This document shows, in pieces, positions 47,089-58,614 of a stretch of 64,000 bases of DNA. Source of the stretch: Mycoemilia scoparia. Taxonomy: Eukaryota; Kickxellomycota; Kickxellomycetes; Kickxellales; Kickxellaceae. The stretch's first letter is position 1. Each line of letters starts with the position of its first letter. The translations under genes and the position numbers were made by a program. A model generated the notes under the pieces. It saw only the letters and a program-made list of their open reading frames with translations. It was not told the origin of the DNA and did no database searches. The stretch spans positions 1 to 64,000 of the forward strand of contig JANBPU010000075.1 in assembly GCA_027575805.1 (NCBI GenBank). Reading direction: 5' to 3'.

Positions 47089-48354
47089 TGTCCTGAAGAT
47101 ATAAATGACTAAGAGAGGAATGTGTGAACCCTTAGAAAGACCTTACATGATATGCAAAGCCTACTGAACAACCGTGTGCTTGTTACTATATTGCAAACAA
47201 TAGCATTCTTTGCACATACTTTTAACCTTCCAAATAACAGCGTGTAACAGCCAGCCTTTGCAAAAACTTATGCAAGCACGCCCTTAAAAGTGCCAAAGGT
47301 GCATTATACAATGAAAAATGAGCTATAAATTAGCCAAAGAGGAGGCAATCTGTGAGAAAAGGCTATTATTAATATAGCTGGCGTTATACCAAGATGAGAT
47401 AATACCAGACACCATAGTATAAAAATAGCAAATCAGACTTGGTGAGAATCCGTGGATTCTATAATTAAACACTTTCTTAGATGAGATAGATTTAGGGGAA
47501 TTTTTTCAGGCCTTAAACTTGTAGCAAAGACGATGCTGCTGCTGTTGCGATTGGTATTGTATGCCATAAAATACCTCACAGAAAAATTCGGTAATGTGAC
47601 AAGCCAAGATAGGCAAAACATAAATGTTTCTGTGGCGGGAGTTGAAACGAGCCACTAAATTGTAGGTTGTTGAAGAGCGCAACTAGAGAACACCATAAAG
47701 CAAAGGATGCTGGCACTCGCGTTGGCATTATTATTAGCCTTACAAAGGAATGATCATCTAAAGCGAATCCAAGGAATTCGACTTCAAAGCAATTCTGGAG
47801 GAGTTGGATATTATTATCAGAAAGGAGATGGGCAGAACCATTTTGGTATAACTATAATACATGGCAACTGTGGTCAGATACTGTAGATTCAGATAATGAT
47901 TGACAGCTGGCCAGCACAATGAAGATCCAAAACATAAATAAAAGCGCCGCTTAACAGCATCAAAGCCCAATATTAGTGGCTTAACCTGTGCAATAGAATT
48001 CCTAGCACTACACAGTTTTGGGGGAAGTGTGAGGCAGCATTTCTTGGCAACTGCAGGTTACACAGTGTGGAGAGTCCTTTCAAATGGACTCAAACTTGAA
48101 GGCAAAACATTCATTCCATGCTGGTAAGTCGATGAATGGCTGGGGGATTTTGTGATTCCTGATTTGCGATTCTATTTACGGAATTTCACAAAGTAAATAT
48201 ATCATCCAAATTGCGCTGCAAAGACCCACACACGCAGAGAGAGAAGGGAGATGGCCTACTAGTGTGATACTGCGTGCTACCTGCACCTGCTGTGTGCTAT
48301 TTTCATCTCTCTAGGCTGGCAGCACTCAGAAACGAAGGTGATGAGGCAATCATT

Positions 48355-48380
48355 GGTGGTGGTGGTGGTGGTGGTGGTGG
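48355..48380. repeat. (GGT)n microsatellite
   Basis: About nine TGG/GGT units, upstream of the first GPI-protein gene. Confidence 0.9.
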
Positions 48381-48424
48381 GCTGTCAAGGAGGGCATTAC
48401 TGGAACGAGGCATGGGTACAAAAT

Positions 48425-48432
48425 TATAAATA
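48425..48432 (+). promoter_or_regulatory. TATA box of the first GPI-protein gene
   Basis: TATAAATA, 88 bp before the ATG at 48520. Confidence 0.6.
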
Positions 48433-48519
48433 AAGGGAGTAGCATTCCCAGCTCTCTCTATCCATCCATTATCTACAACAAACTTTTCCATATTCTCTTG
48501 GTTTTCCTCTATATACAAA

Positions 48520-48873
48520 ATGAAATTCGCCACTGCTCTCGCCGCTACAGCTCTCGTTGCCTCTGTTGCCTTTGCACAGGACTCTGAATCTGATAACCCC
48601 AACCTTTTCGACAAACTCACCTCCCGCGTTGTTCACGAGGCCACCGATGCCGCCTCTGATGTCCGCAGCGTCTGGGACAAGGGCACTTCTGCTGGCGACA
48701 GTCTCTTGGAAAAGGGCGAATCTAAGGGCGGAAGCCTTTTGGACAAGGGTACCTCCAAGCTCGGAAGCAAGCTCGACGACGATGGTGCCAGCGACAGCGA
48801 AGGTTCTGCTGCCGCCAACCTTGTCAGCGCTGGTGTCTTGGCCATTGCTCTTAGCGCTGCCACTCTCTTCTAA
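48520..48873 (+). CDS. Small GPI-anchored surface protein (1)
   Basis: Single exon, 117 aa. Signal peptide MKFATALAATALVASVAFA with a likely cut before QDS. The mature part is short, polar and acidic, with repeated Lys-Gly-Ser segments (LLEKGESKGGSLLDKGTSK). A small-residue omega region (around DSEGSAAAN) is followed by a hydrophobic C-terminal tail ending ALSAATLF without a charged end, as in GPI attachment signals. No catalytic domain is recognised. It is probably a cell-wall or plasma-membrane protein. The same plan recurs at 51751 and 55163. Codon use is C-ending-rich, suggesting good expression. Confidence 0.82.
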   Translation: MKFATALAATALVASVAFAQDSESDNPNLFDKLTSRVVHEATDAASDVRSVWDKGTSAGDSLLEKGESKGGSLLDKGTSKLGSKLDDDGASDSEGSAAANLVSAGVLAIALSAATLF

Positions 48874-51750
48874 ATCACTTGATGTCTAATAGTTGCCACC
48901 ACTACCAAAAACAGCCACAAAGCGCTACCATTGATAAATCGATACAGGGTCTGCGACTTTGCAATTGATTGATGATATATGATCCAGCTTAACACCTAAT
49001 TGTATCATAAAATAAACTACCACTATCTGCTTTTCACCACTTTCTATTGTTAGAATAAACTTATGTCCATCCATAAATAAAACAGTTCTTTTTGAGCTAA
49101 CCAGCAAACCGGTGTATACATTTTCCGAAGCCAAAATAATAGCTACGCAACACCATGGCTAGCTAGTTGTCAGCATTTTTGCTTATTAATAATATAGGGA
49201 GGGGGGGCATTCCTTCAAGTAAGTACCTCTTACAATGATAGAATGTGACCGCTCTACTGGATAATACAATATGGCCCGATTTGACAGCTAATGTAGGTCA
49301 AAATGCCCTAAGTATAGTGTTTAGTTTTGCGTGGTCACAGGCTGCTAATTGGTGCGTGCTTTGTTAGAGGTCAAATTGAACCGGATTGTAGTACTCTATG
49401 TCTGATACATCGTTCCTACTCTTTCCACACACACACACACACACCTGTTGTGTTGCAACCACAAAAAAGAAGGCCAGGTTCAAAAGCGCAGCTATCTGCC
49501 AAATTGCTGAATCTGGAGATCAAAGGGAAGAATCTTGGGCTGAATCAAACCAAAACATGGTATGATGGGCTTAGATCCGAATGGATAAGCGTAGATCCGT
49601 TCTATCCATGACGCGCTATTCAGAGATGAGAAGGCAGCAGCAGCAGCAGCAGCGTGAGCTACTGGTGTATTTTCTATAGAAGCATACCAATGTCAACATC
49701 ATCATTGCCTTGATATATTGTATAGCTAGTTCAATTGATCTTCGAAAGGTATTTAAAATGTTGGCTATATATTATCTTGGCTTTGGCTCGAAGTCTTGGG
49801 ATAAAAATGAATATCATATAAAAACGCATCCTTTGTAAAATAGGGTTCAAATATGCTATACCAAGAGACTGAAGCACATAGGCATTTGATTGAACTAAAT
49901 GTTGATGTTTGCCAACAAAAGATTTCAAACCATCCAAATTGAATCACTTTGTAGTTGTTGCTGAACTCTAGCTTTTTTGATGAAAGGTGTTCTGGATAGT
50001 AGAAAGTGTGCTTTCATTCCTGTGTCTCGAAACTGATGCCCAGAGCAAGCTGAGTATGCAGTTGTATACCATGGCCACCAAGGCTTATATTGTCAAGTCA
50101 CAAACGCAAGTATCAAAGTAGATAAATCAAGAAATGGGACAAGTCCAAGGCCAAAAGTAATAGGGGGTCATTCTGCCTACTACAGCCATAGCAATGCCAA
50201 TGCAGTTTAAACAATAACCTTACATGTATCTTTACCCCACCCTAATTTTTATCTACGGTGAAGAGGATGAGGTTTAGTGAAGCTATACATCGGCACATTT
50301 CTTGCTGTACTATGGAACAATGGCCCCTTTGAAGCGTACACTTTGTTGGCCCCAGAGTAGTATGTATATTGCAATATTTTTTGAGGCCCCGCAAAGCTTT
50401 CTGTATACTTACTTTACAGCGACAGTGCTTTACTGCCAACGAGTATATATTTTGCTACTGTTGTCATAGCGGCATATGACTTGTTAATGGGGCAGTAGAA
50501 AAAATGCCAAGACCAAACATACAAAAAATCTTATTTACTAGTTGTTATAAACTGATATATCAACATCTCTTATATGTTTGCAAGTCGAAGAGGTGTACAG
50601 GAATGCCTGCGAATCTTTGGCTAGCCCAAAAGACAGGGCGAAGGGCAATGCTGAGAAAGCTGCTGTCCCCAATGCTTAGACACCTTTGCTGCAGGTGCTG
50701 CATGCATCAAGCTCTACACATTATGCTGTTTATTTTTCTTGGCAAAGTATATTCTTTAAATCGGGCCACGATATGGTAAGGCAGCATTGGCTGCTGGTAA
50801 AAATGGCATCTGAGAAAATTAGCACGCAGCAGGGAACAGAGTTCCATGGAACATAAAGCCGCAGGGGGGGCATGAACATGTGGCCAGCCCTTGCTTACCA
50901 CAAATCAGTATGATCACCACACAAACTCACAAAGAGTGATACGGAAAAGAAATTCTCTGGCCAAGATGCTATTTTATTTTTGTGCTGGTGGTAAAAATAG
51001 AACGAGATTGCTCTTGGCATTTCTGGGAATATCATGGGCGGGCCGTCATGAATAAAAATAGCTACCAAGAAACTTGGTGTAAAACATGCGGAGCGATTAT
51101 TTCTGGAAGGAGAGGCCATTTGCCTATAAACTGTGTTCATCCATTTATCATTGGCTATCAAAAGTGCCCTTCCTTCACTCGCTATGATCTGTATAGTGGC
51201 GGCGATGATCTGCTTGACTTCCTTCTTGTGTACCACCAGCATTAAGCACAAGAATTCAAGCAACTTGGCTTGTGGTTTCCTGGTAGAAGGATGAGAAGAA
51301 TGGTTTTCAGGAAATAATGCCACAATTAATATCAAAGCTACAAGCTAGAACATAATGTGATACTGTGGTGGGCTCTTGAGGCCAAAGCCACAATTACCGG
51401 GCTTTTTTCATTTTAGAAAATGGACTGTTTCTTTTGTTGGGATAGACGCAGAACAGTGCTGTGAAAGATCTGGACATCTTGCTGTGTCCCCATCATGTAC
51501 GCAGACTTTTTTGTTTTGCTATTCATCAGTAAACTGTTGGGATTGTTGTTGCAGTTGCAGTTGCAGTTGCTTGCGCCAAGCAACCAACCCACTTTGAGTG
51601 CGAAGGGAGAAAGGCAAAGGTCCGCCCAAGTATAAATACATTCGACCACCCAACATCCTCATATTTTACCAGATTTTATCCTTTACTTTTTAACACCCCA
51701 TTCAGCACCACATAAAGAGATTCTCTCGCATTTCCTTTAACATTGATACC
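48874..51750. other. Long gene-free interval between GPI-protein genes
   Basis: Almost 2.9 kb. It contains (AC)n at about 49428-49443, (AGC)n at 49636-49651 and the TATA element at 51631. The 146-codon minus-strand frame at 50895-51335 has no family resemblance. No MITE copy was seen. Confidence 0.5.
51631..51638 (+). promoter_or_regulatory. TATA box of the second GPI-protein gene
   Basis: TATAAATA, 113 bp before the ATG at 51751. Confidence 0.6.
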
Positions 51751-52152
51751 ATGCGTTTCACCACCCTAGTCGCAGCCCAGCTTGTCCTTCTCTCCACCGC
51801 AATGGTCCGTGCTGAAGACGACAATGACAACAATCCTCTTGGCGGTATTGGCAACGTCATCAACTTTGGAAAGTCGGTGTTTAATGAGGTAACCTCTAAT
51901 GGCGCTGATGCTTTCAACGATGTTACATCTGCATTTGGAAACGGGGGCAAGAGCATCCTCTCTGATGTCACAGCCCTTGGCGGCTCAATCGCCTCTGATG
52001 TGACTGGCGCTGCTGGCAACAAGAACAGCAAAAGTTCAAAGCGTGGAGACAACGACGACAAGGATAGCGAGGGCGCTGCCAACTCACTCAGCGCCAACGG
52101 CCTTTTGTTTGCTGCCATTTCTGGCGCTTCGATCTGCTACAGCCTTCTCTAA
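51751..52152 (+). CDS. Small GPI-anchored surface protein (2)
   Basis: Single exon, 133 aa. Signal peptide MRFTTLVAAQLVLLSTAMVRA. The mature part starts EDDNDNN and carries loosely repeated Val-Thr/Ser-Asp segments (EVTSNG, DVTSAFG, DVTALGG, DVTGAAG) with about 16-residue spacing. The repeats could form an amphipathic or beta-repeat structure. A polar stretch (KSSKRGDNDDKDSEGAAN) leads to a hydrophobic GPI-type tail ending SGASICYSLL. Function unknown; a surface protein by design. The layout matches the genes at 48520 and 55163, but the sequences between signal and tail are hardly alike. Confidence 0.82.
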   Translation: MRFTTLVAAQLVLLSTAMVRAEDDNDNNPLGGIGNVINFGKSVFNEVTSNGADAFNDVTSAFGNGGKSILSDVTALGGSIASDVTGAAGNKNSKSSKRGDNDDKDSEGAANSLSANGLLFAAISGASICYSLL

Positions 52153-52315
52153 CCTTGCTGTGCTGCTTGTTAATATCCCAATATACTACTCTACCACAGC
52201 CAGTTGTCACTACGATGATACATGCCGCGCTATACTCCGACGGAACCGCTGCACATCCTCGCCCTTCTTTCTAAAGAATGCCGCCGCCGCCGCCACCAAC
52301 GATGATCGCTGATAC

Positions 52316-52320
<5 letters not shown>

Positions 52321-52348
<28 letters not shown>
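52321..52348. repeat. (AT)n microsatellite
   Basis: Near-perfect AT run in the 3' flank of GPI-protein gene 2. Confidence 0.9.
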
Positions 52349-52353
<5 letters not shown>

Positions 52354-53884
52354 GGCTGTGTTTGCATAAGCCCTTATTTATTTGTTTCTCGCGAATGTAA
52401 TAATTTTATTATGATATTTGGGCGCACCAGTAGTAGTCACTAATTAATAGAATCAAAACAACTTTGTATACATTTGTATTTCCAATTGATTGCAGCTTTA
52501 TTTATCATTAGCCAAATGGGGTAATTATTTATATCTCGCATTCCAACAGTGCCATGGTGGCAGTGTTGTCTTTGTGCTCAGCTCAGCACATGCTGAGCTG
52601 CATTGTATCTTCTGTTCCAGCTAAAGTATGGTGGACACGCTGCTACTCAAGCCGTGTGTATAGCAAAATAGCTATGGATGAAAATGGTTGTAGTAGACAT
52701 TCTAAAATAACCATATAGAAATAACAATAGCTATTGTTGGACCTTGTCTTCTATAGAGCTGTTATTCTCGTACCGACTCAACAACCAATGCCTAACATCA
52801 CATTCAAATGAGTGGGCACTGTGATGCCATACTCAGCCATATTGCAGACCGCTATACACACACACAGAGAGAGCACTCGAAATGCTCGTGTATGGCTTTG
52901 GACCACCAAAACCGCCATCTATCCCATTCTCATTCTGCTTAAAACAAAACTGCCATGCAGTCATCTCGAACTATGATTAGAAAATTGCGCCATGCCGAAA
53001 CACAGACACACAATTCCATCTACAAACATTCAATATGTGTTCTGATCTTGTGGATGCGAATTTTTAATATCCAGGCCGTGTGTATTCAAATACATCACAC
53101 AAGCTGGAATGTGCAAATATTCGTATGGCTGGAAACACGGATGGTTGCTTGGGCTGGCCAAGTATCCCGCTGTATCTCTGGTGCGATTATGTGAATTGAG
53201 ACTCTGATGCAATACCAATGCCAAGCGATGCTAGCATCAAAAGCTCCACCCACAGCTCCGGCTGGTTTTGCAGATAGAATAAAGAACATTCCGCTACATG
53301 GTGATTCTTCGGTGCAGATGCACAAGGCCAAAGGGGCCTCAAATACTCTAATGTCTAAAACGACATATTTATCACCGCCATAGCCACCGCAAGTGCGTGT
53401 ATGTGTGTTGTTGAAAAGGGGGCAGTTTTTGCTATATTGGTATGAAGATGAGTTGAATAGCAGCAGCGTCGATGATGCTAAGGGCGGCTTGATTGACACG
53501 CACAGTCAATCAGTCTACACAAGTGCTGCTTGCTGCAACTATCCATATCCAGATTATTATGCGAATAGCCGCTTTGCATATATCAAAGCAATGGTGATAG
53601 TAATCGTTGTAGTAATGTTTTTTGGAGTTGCTGTTGCCGTTGCGCTCCCTTAAGCTTGGGAACTTAGCAAAGCCATGGTGGTGGTGGTGGTGCTGTGGTT
53701 GTTCATAGCAAACATTGGGGTAAATTGTTAAACTTGAAACGACTTTCTGTAACAAGATCGTCTTTTGTGGCAAGCAATCCAGAACCCTCTATTCTTTGTT
53801 TTGCGAAGTGGAAAGATGCAGATGGACTATCCACATGGGGCTTGTAATGCTTTGCCTCAAAAGATCCACCCATGCGCATCGCGT

Positions 53885-53994
53885 ATATGGGTAATATTTT
53901 TCGAAGGGTGTCTGCTTTTGGAGGCCACCAATGATTATAGGGGCGGCAATCGCAGCCAAATGCACGACTAGTCCTTCAGAAATAATCTCCCATA
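53885..53994. mobile_element. MITE copy
   Basis: TA-TGGGTAATATTTTTCGAAGGG at the left and CCTTCAGAAATAATCTCCCA-TA at the right. The body has ATTATAGGGGCGGCAATCGC. Confidence 0.82.
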
Positions 53995-55032
53995 CGGTGC
54001 TTTAAAAACAACAAACAAAGCACAGTTGCGAGATCACTCTGGTGTTGGTGGCTAATGCTGAGGGATGGGCCTATCTCCCTAAACTTAGTACACAGGCGGA
54101 AGAATATCACAAAAGCAATCGACTGGTGTCATATCTGTGAGAGAGAGACAGGAGACAAATAGGATATGCCAGACGATGGTTAGCAGTCGGGCTTGATTCA
54201 ATATTGCATGTTGTATGTGCAAACCGCAGCCATGGACGATGACTATCTTTTGGCGAAAGGACGAGGGTGGTGGTGGTTATGGCCATTGGCCTCCCAAGTA
54301 AATAATGACCAGAAAGATAAAGCCAACATGACAGCCAGGCCTTTTGCTCTTTAGCTTTGGGTTAAAGTCGTAGCGACATCAGCTGAGCTGCGACAAAGGG
54401 GTTGGACTTTCATCCAGAACACAGATGTCGTAAATATTTGTGATAGCATATAAAGTAAATGGACAAATAAAGACAGCCCAGTGATATTCCCAGAACTAAC
54501 CCTGTATGGCACCTGCAGAGACCAAAGAAAGGCGGCTGGCAGAAAATTACTGGGCAATATTGGGACATTTTGTGCAGCGCGGCGCTGGCAGGAACGCATA
54601 GCTGACATGCGGCAGTGAGGGGCAAAAGACTTGCTTGGGCCTTTGGATCTATTCTGGACAGCAACAGTAGTAAACATACGCCCCCCCCTCCCCCTCGCTT
54701 TAGCGGGTTGGGCCTCAGGATGCCAAGAGAATTCGACATTGATTGAACTTGATGGGCATTTACCATCAATACTCGGGAAACACTGGATTGTCCGCCAACG
54801 AATCAGCGGGTGCGATCTTTTGAGGCTTCTCTGACGAGGCTGATCCTTGGCTGGCTCACCACTCCTTTTAGTGCAGCCAAACATTGAGCTTCCTCCATCC
54901 TCCATCCAGTCCACAGGCTGCTTCTTTGCAGAAATAGAGGCGTAGGCGATGTCACCAATGATAAGCGACGCGACTCGCTTACTGCGACCACAGCTACTGG
55001 GCTCCCTGTCCTCAGTCCGCTGAATCAACGCA

Positions 55033-55039
55033 TATATAA
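55033..55039 (+). promoter_or_regulatory. TATA-like element of the third GPI-protein gene
   Basis: TATATAA, 124 bp before the ATG at 55163, followed by a pyrimidine-rich leader. Confidence 0.5.
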
Positions 55040-55162
55040 TCCCCATCCCTCCCCGCTACATCTGCCTGCTCCCTATAACAATATCTCTCCTCCTAATATC
55101 CTCCTTTTCTCTGCATTTGTCTATTACTGCTGCTACCGCTGCTCCACTATAATATCTCCAAA

Positions 55163-55405
55163 ATGAAGACTGCCACTATTGCCCTCGCCGTTGCCTCCGC
55201 TGCTCTCGTTTGCGCCCAGCAGACCTCCTCTGGATCTTCCTCTGTCTCCCAGTCTTCCTCTGTTAGCGGTACCTCCAAGTCCGACTCCAAGGGCTCCAAG
55301 TCTGATTCCAAGGACCACTCCAAGTCCGGATCCGAGGGCGCTGCTCCTCAGCTCGTTGCTGGTACCGCTGCCGGTCTCGTTGCTCTTGCCGCCGCTCTTT
55401 TCTAA
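55163..55405 (+). CDS. Small Ser-rich GPI-anchored surface protein (3)
   Basis: Single exon, 80 aa. Signal peptide MKTATIALAVASAALVCA with a likely cut before QQT. The mature core is about half Ser (SVSQSSSVSGTSKSDSK...), a good target for O-mannosylation, then Lys/Asp/Ser repeats (SKSDSKGSKSDSKDHSKS). An omega-like SEGAAP precedes a hydrophobic tail ending LVALAAALF. This looks like a GPI-anchored spacer or wall protein. Codons are strongly C-ending, implying high expression. It is the third member of the cluster with the same plan. Confidence 0.85.
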   Translation: MKTATIALAVASAALVCAQQTSSGSSSVSQSSSVSGTSKSDSKGSKSDSKDHSKSGSEGAAPQLVAGTAAGLVALAAALF

Positions 55406-56332
55406 GCTTACATATCACACCCACCATTATAAAATTGTCGGTTAGTTTGTCATAATAAGGCTCTCTCTACCATTGCAAAGCTGCCTCTCTCGTGTATTCA
55501 GCCAGCCATTATTTCAAGTACATAATAGCTCCACGATGGCGTGTTTTCCTGAGCCGGCTTTTGATTTGTAGTGTATTGGCATTTGCTTTCTAATAATAAT
55601 ATATACAAAGTTTCTGTATACCCCCTGTCCAAATAAACATTTGTTTGGTACTACATGTGCTTTTCTTGTTACTACATCATGTATTACAGCTTTGAAGAAT
55701 CCTGGTTCCTCATGGGTTTCTTTTGTCTGCACATTTACTACAACACTGCAGCTTCACTGTGGTAGTGGTAGTAGTACTTCTTCGGGTAATAACTATTTTC
55801 TTGTGTAATGTTGCACTGTTTTTATCCTTTGGCCCTTCGCTCACTTTGATGGTGGGTGGCAGCAAGTGAAGATAAGATGCTGCTGTGGCATGGCATCATT
55901 ACTACGCATTATTCTTCTATTTAAATTGTGTGATAAGGCATACATCCAACAAAGCTCAATTGTATTTTGTTACTACTATCATCATACAAATGTCTTTGTG
56001 TTTGTTTGTGTGTAGTGTATGGCCTTGTATTGTTTCTAACATCAAATGGCTATGGCTTTACTATCTACCCACTTGCTATTCCTTTGAAGAGAATTGACAT
56101 CACTTCCACTGCTCTAGCACCTAATGTTGACAACAGACAGGACTGGATAAGCAAACAGACAGCTGCCCAGCAGCAACACATAGACTTGGCCTCCGTGTCG
56201 CATTTCATGGCTCTTTTTTAAATACCAACCAGGCCGCAGCATCTGCTGATCTTTGACTTTGTCCTTTTAAAGACATAATGCCAGTTTTGCTTCCTTTCTG
56301 TTTCTCCATACAGTTTTGTGCTAGTCTGTGTA
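55406..56332. other. Intergenic region
   Basis: No gene or repeat copy recognised; T-rich towards the next start codon. Confidence 0.5.
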
Positions 56333-57167
56333 ATGATGTCAAAGATGCTGCTGCTTAGACAAATTTTGGCTCTTGTTGTTCTTGGCCCTTTACACGGAGA
56401 AATGGCCCATGCAGCATCATCATCATCGGCGCCCGGCCCCAGCACTGATGCTGCCAACGCCATTGTTCCTGGTCCTGTCTTCCAAGAGATTGATTCGGCC
56501 CTGGCCAATCCGTCGCTCGCTGCTGCGCTTGTGTCGCAATATGACGACAAGGATCTCATTTCCAAGCTCCGCGGTGCTATTGCCGATCCCTCTTTGCAAG
56601 ATGTCATCCAGTCTCGCACAGGAGATCCAGAATTCATGTCCTCGATGTACAACAAGGCCGCAAAACTGGGGCTTATGTCTGGTAGTGCTGCTGTTGTATC
56701 AGCAACAAACCAAACATCTATTGACTACATATCTGTTCACAGCAGTGGTGGTGGTGGTGGTGGTGGTGCTAACGGCAATATTGGGTCTTTGAGACCTTCG
56801 GGGTTATCTTCAACGCCAACGCTGGTATCTGATGTCATTCTGAACAGAACAAGGCCAATTCATTTGTGTAAGATCCTCCAGTTCAAATCACTTTCTCCTC
56901 TTCCTTTTCTCTATACCAGAAGACTCTTTATGTGATGTGCGCTTTTGATGTCCCATGTGGCTCCTGAAAAGTGGCTGTTTATTAACTGAATGCCGTTTTG
57001 TTGTAGCTCCGTGGGATGATGATTATACTGCGGATGGTGGGGCGCTTTCCATAAAACAGTCTTCTGTACCAGCCTTTGGCTTTGCATTGCTTATTTCCTT
57101 GGCATCAACTGTAGTTGTGGCAATAGATATGGCCACAGCGCCAGCTTCTCTCTTTTGGAATGTTTAA
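56333..57167 (+). CDS. Secreted, probably surface-anchored protein of unknown function
   Basis: Two exons, 56333-56867 and 57007-57167, giving 231 aa. The N-terminus MMSKMLLLRQILALVVLGP is a signal peptide, with likely cleavage after AHA. A compact helical-looking domain follows (residues about 45-110, FQEIDSALANPSLAAALVSQ ... ISKLRGAIADPSLQDVIQSR), containing two similar segments of the form ANPSLAAALVSQ and ADPSLQDVIQSR. A poly-Gly tract (GGT microsatellite in the coding sequence) follows, then a low-complexity region and a hydrophobic segment (FGFALLISLASTVVVAI) near the C-terminus. The tail after it is 15 residues, so it may be a membrane anchor rather than a classical GPI signal. Confidence 0.7.
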
Positions 57168-58225
57168 AATCTAGTATCATGCCATCAGCAATATCAATAC
57201 TGGTGGCACGATTGTTATTATACAGCTATTATATATTGGAGGCATGTCGAAGTATATGTGGCTGACCGGTTTTTTGGCTTTGTGGTTGTGTGCCACTGGT
57301 GTGGCCTGTTGTGGCTCCTTTGTCTTGCTATTTTTCATTAATGGGCAGCGCATACAAGGCCAAGCTTTGACTATATTATAGAGCCATAAATGGTTCTATC
57401 CACACGGATGGCTTATTTCTCATTATTTATTATTAGCATTCTACCATACAAAAACCTAAAAGTATCAAAGCGATAATAAAGGCATTCCAAATCAAAAATG
57501 TAAAATAAACAAAATGTTGATTTTGACTATAAAATAGAATTTACAAAACACAAGCTTGTATTCTATCTATATGCTTGGTAGTGTTTTCTTTTTTGTTGTT
57601 GATATTCTGTGTTCATCGAGGCTTGTTGGTTGGTTTCTTCACAAGGCATACCAGCTGCTACTTGATAGTCCTCAGTTGCTCGATATGTAATAGTATTTTT
57701 TAAAATACATAGAGGAATATAGACAAAATAGTCTTATATGTGTGTAATAATTTTTGAAGGGTACTGCCTCCTTTTGGAGGCTGCCAATGGTTATAGGGGC
57801 AGCAATCGCAGCTGAATATCAAATATGGATCATAACTTTTGAAGGGTGACTTTTGGTGGCCAACGATTATAGGGGCAATCCCAGCCAAATGTGTGACTCT
57901 ATAGCCCTTCAAAAATTATGATCCGTATGGGTAAACGACCTTCTCAACTTAATAGCTTCTTGCCGTGTGGCTACACCCAAATTGTAGTCTATTGCTTATA
58001 CATAAGGTATGTTTCCTAATAGATTATAGCCTATAATGACTATAACGCGAATGGCTGGGCGATTTACTTGTGGATGTAATGCTTGCTAGAATATAGAGTA
58101 GATCGTACAAAGACTATATCTTGCTTTTCGTAGAAAATAACAAAGTTTGTATTTGCGACAATCAGCAACAAAGCCATGCTCGATCTTTTACAAATATTAT
58201 TATTTTTGGGATTGTAAGACCACCA
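57168..58225. other. Intergenic region with a dimeric MITE
   Basis: Holds the dimeric MITE at 57737-57927. No gene recognised. Confidence 0.5.
57737..57927. mobile_element. MITE, dimeric copy
   Basis: The first body starts TA-TGTGTAATAATTTTTGAAGGG and contains the palindromic CTCCTTTTGGAGGCTGCC and ATTATAGGGGCAGC-like cores. A second body begins at about 57824 (TGGATCATAACTTTTGAAGG) and ends CCCTTCAAAAATTATGATCC. The same two-body order recurs at 61789-61966. Confidence 0.85.
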
Positions 58226-58614
58226 TTACCCAAACAATATATTAGTGCCTTTAGCAGATGTTTTTAAAATAGCCATTACTGGCTTTGTGTTTTGAATCGG
58301 CAGGCTGTAAAAGACACTGTGTGGTTTGTAGAGCAAAGATTCAAAATGAATACGGGATAAGAAGTTGGATGCTGAGGCTGTTAGGGTAGTGGTGCTAAGA
58401 TCTTTGCCTTGGTGGTCTGTTGGAGTATGTGCCAGGAGAATAGTTGCTGCGACGTAAGAAGGTGGTGGCGTAGCTCCCAGTATACATACAGAGAGTATTG
58501 AGAGTGGAAGGGGCGTGTGTATTTTGTAAATAAACTTAACAACAGAGCAAAGCAGCACATGCCCAAAAGGATAACAACAAAGACAGCAGCTAATGCAATC
58601 TCAAACGAATCCAT
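58226..58614 (-). CDS. Possible small single-pass membrane protein
   Basis: A two-exon model in frame: 58490-58614 and 58226-58394, giving 97 aa. It starts MDSFEIALAAVFVVILLGMC, with one strong hydrophobic segment (about residues 7-29) and then TKYTRPF. The second half is Thr/Ser/Leu-rich (LTASASNFLSRIHFESLL) and ends GTNILFG. The donor is GTATGT and the acceptor CTTAG. No family is recognised. The acidic start before the membrane segment suggests the N-terminus lies outside the cytosol. The intron choice is supported only by splice signals and the long open second exon. Confidence 0.4.

Larger units (their letters stand above)
46683..48519. other. Gene-free interval
   Basis: Contains an (AT)n run at about 46869-46882, an (AGT)n run at 46922-46940, the MITE at 46951-47088, a (GGT)n run at 48355-48380 and the TATA element of the next gene. 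No coding frame is recognised. Confidence 0.5.
52153..55162. other. Long gene-free interval between GPI-protein genes
   Basis: About 3 kb. It contains an (AT)n run at 52321-52348, the MITE at 53885-53994 and the TATA-like element at 55033. A 231-codon minus-strand frame at 54351-55046 has odd composition and no family resemblance. Confidence 0.5.

Noticed and set aside
50895..51335. 146-codon minus-strand frame between GPI genes
   Set aside because: No recognisable domain and no promoter or splice support; could not be told from chance.
54351..55046. 231-codon minus-strand frame upstream of GPI gene 3
   Set aside because: Long for chance, but its composition (many Cys, Trp, Arg, Ser) and lack of any family block argue against coding. 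It covers the promoter side of the next gene. Transcription data would be needed to revive it.
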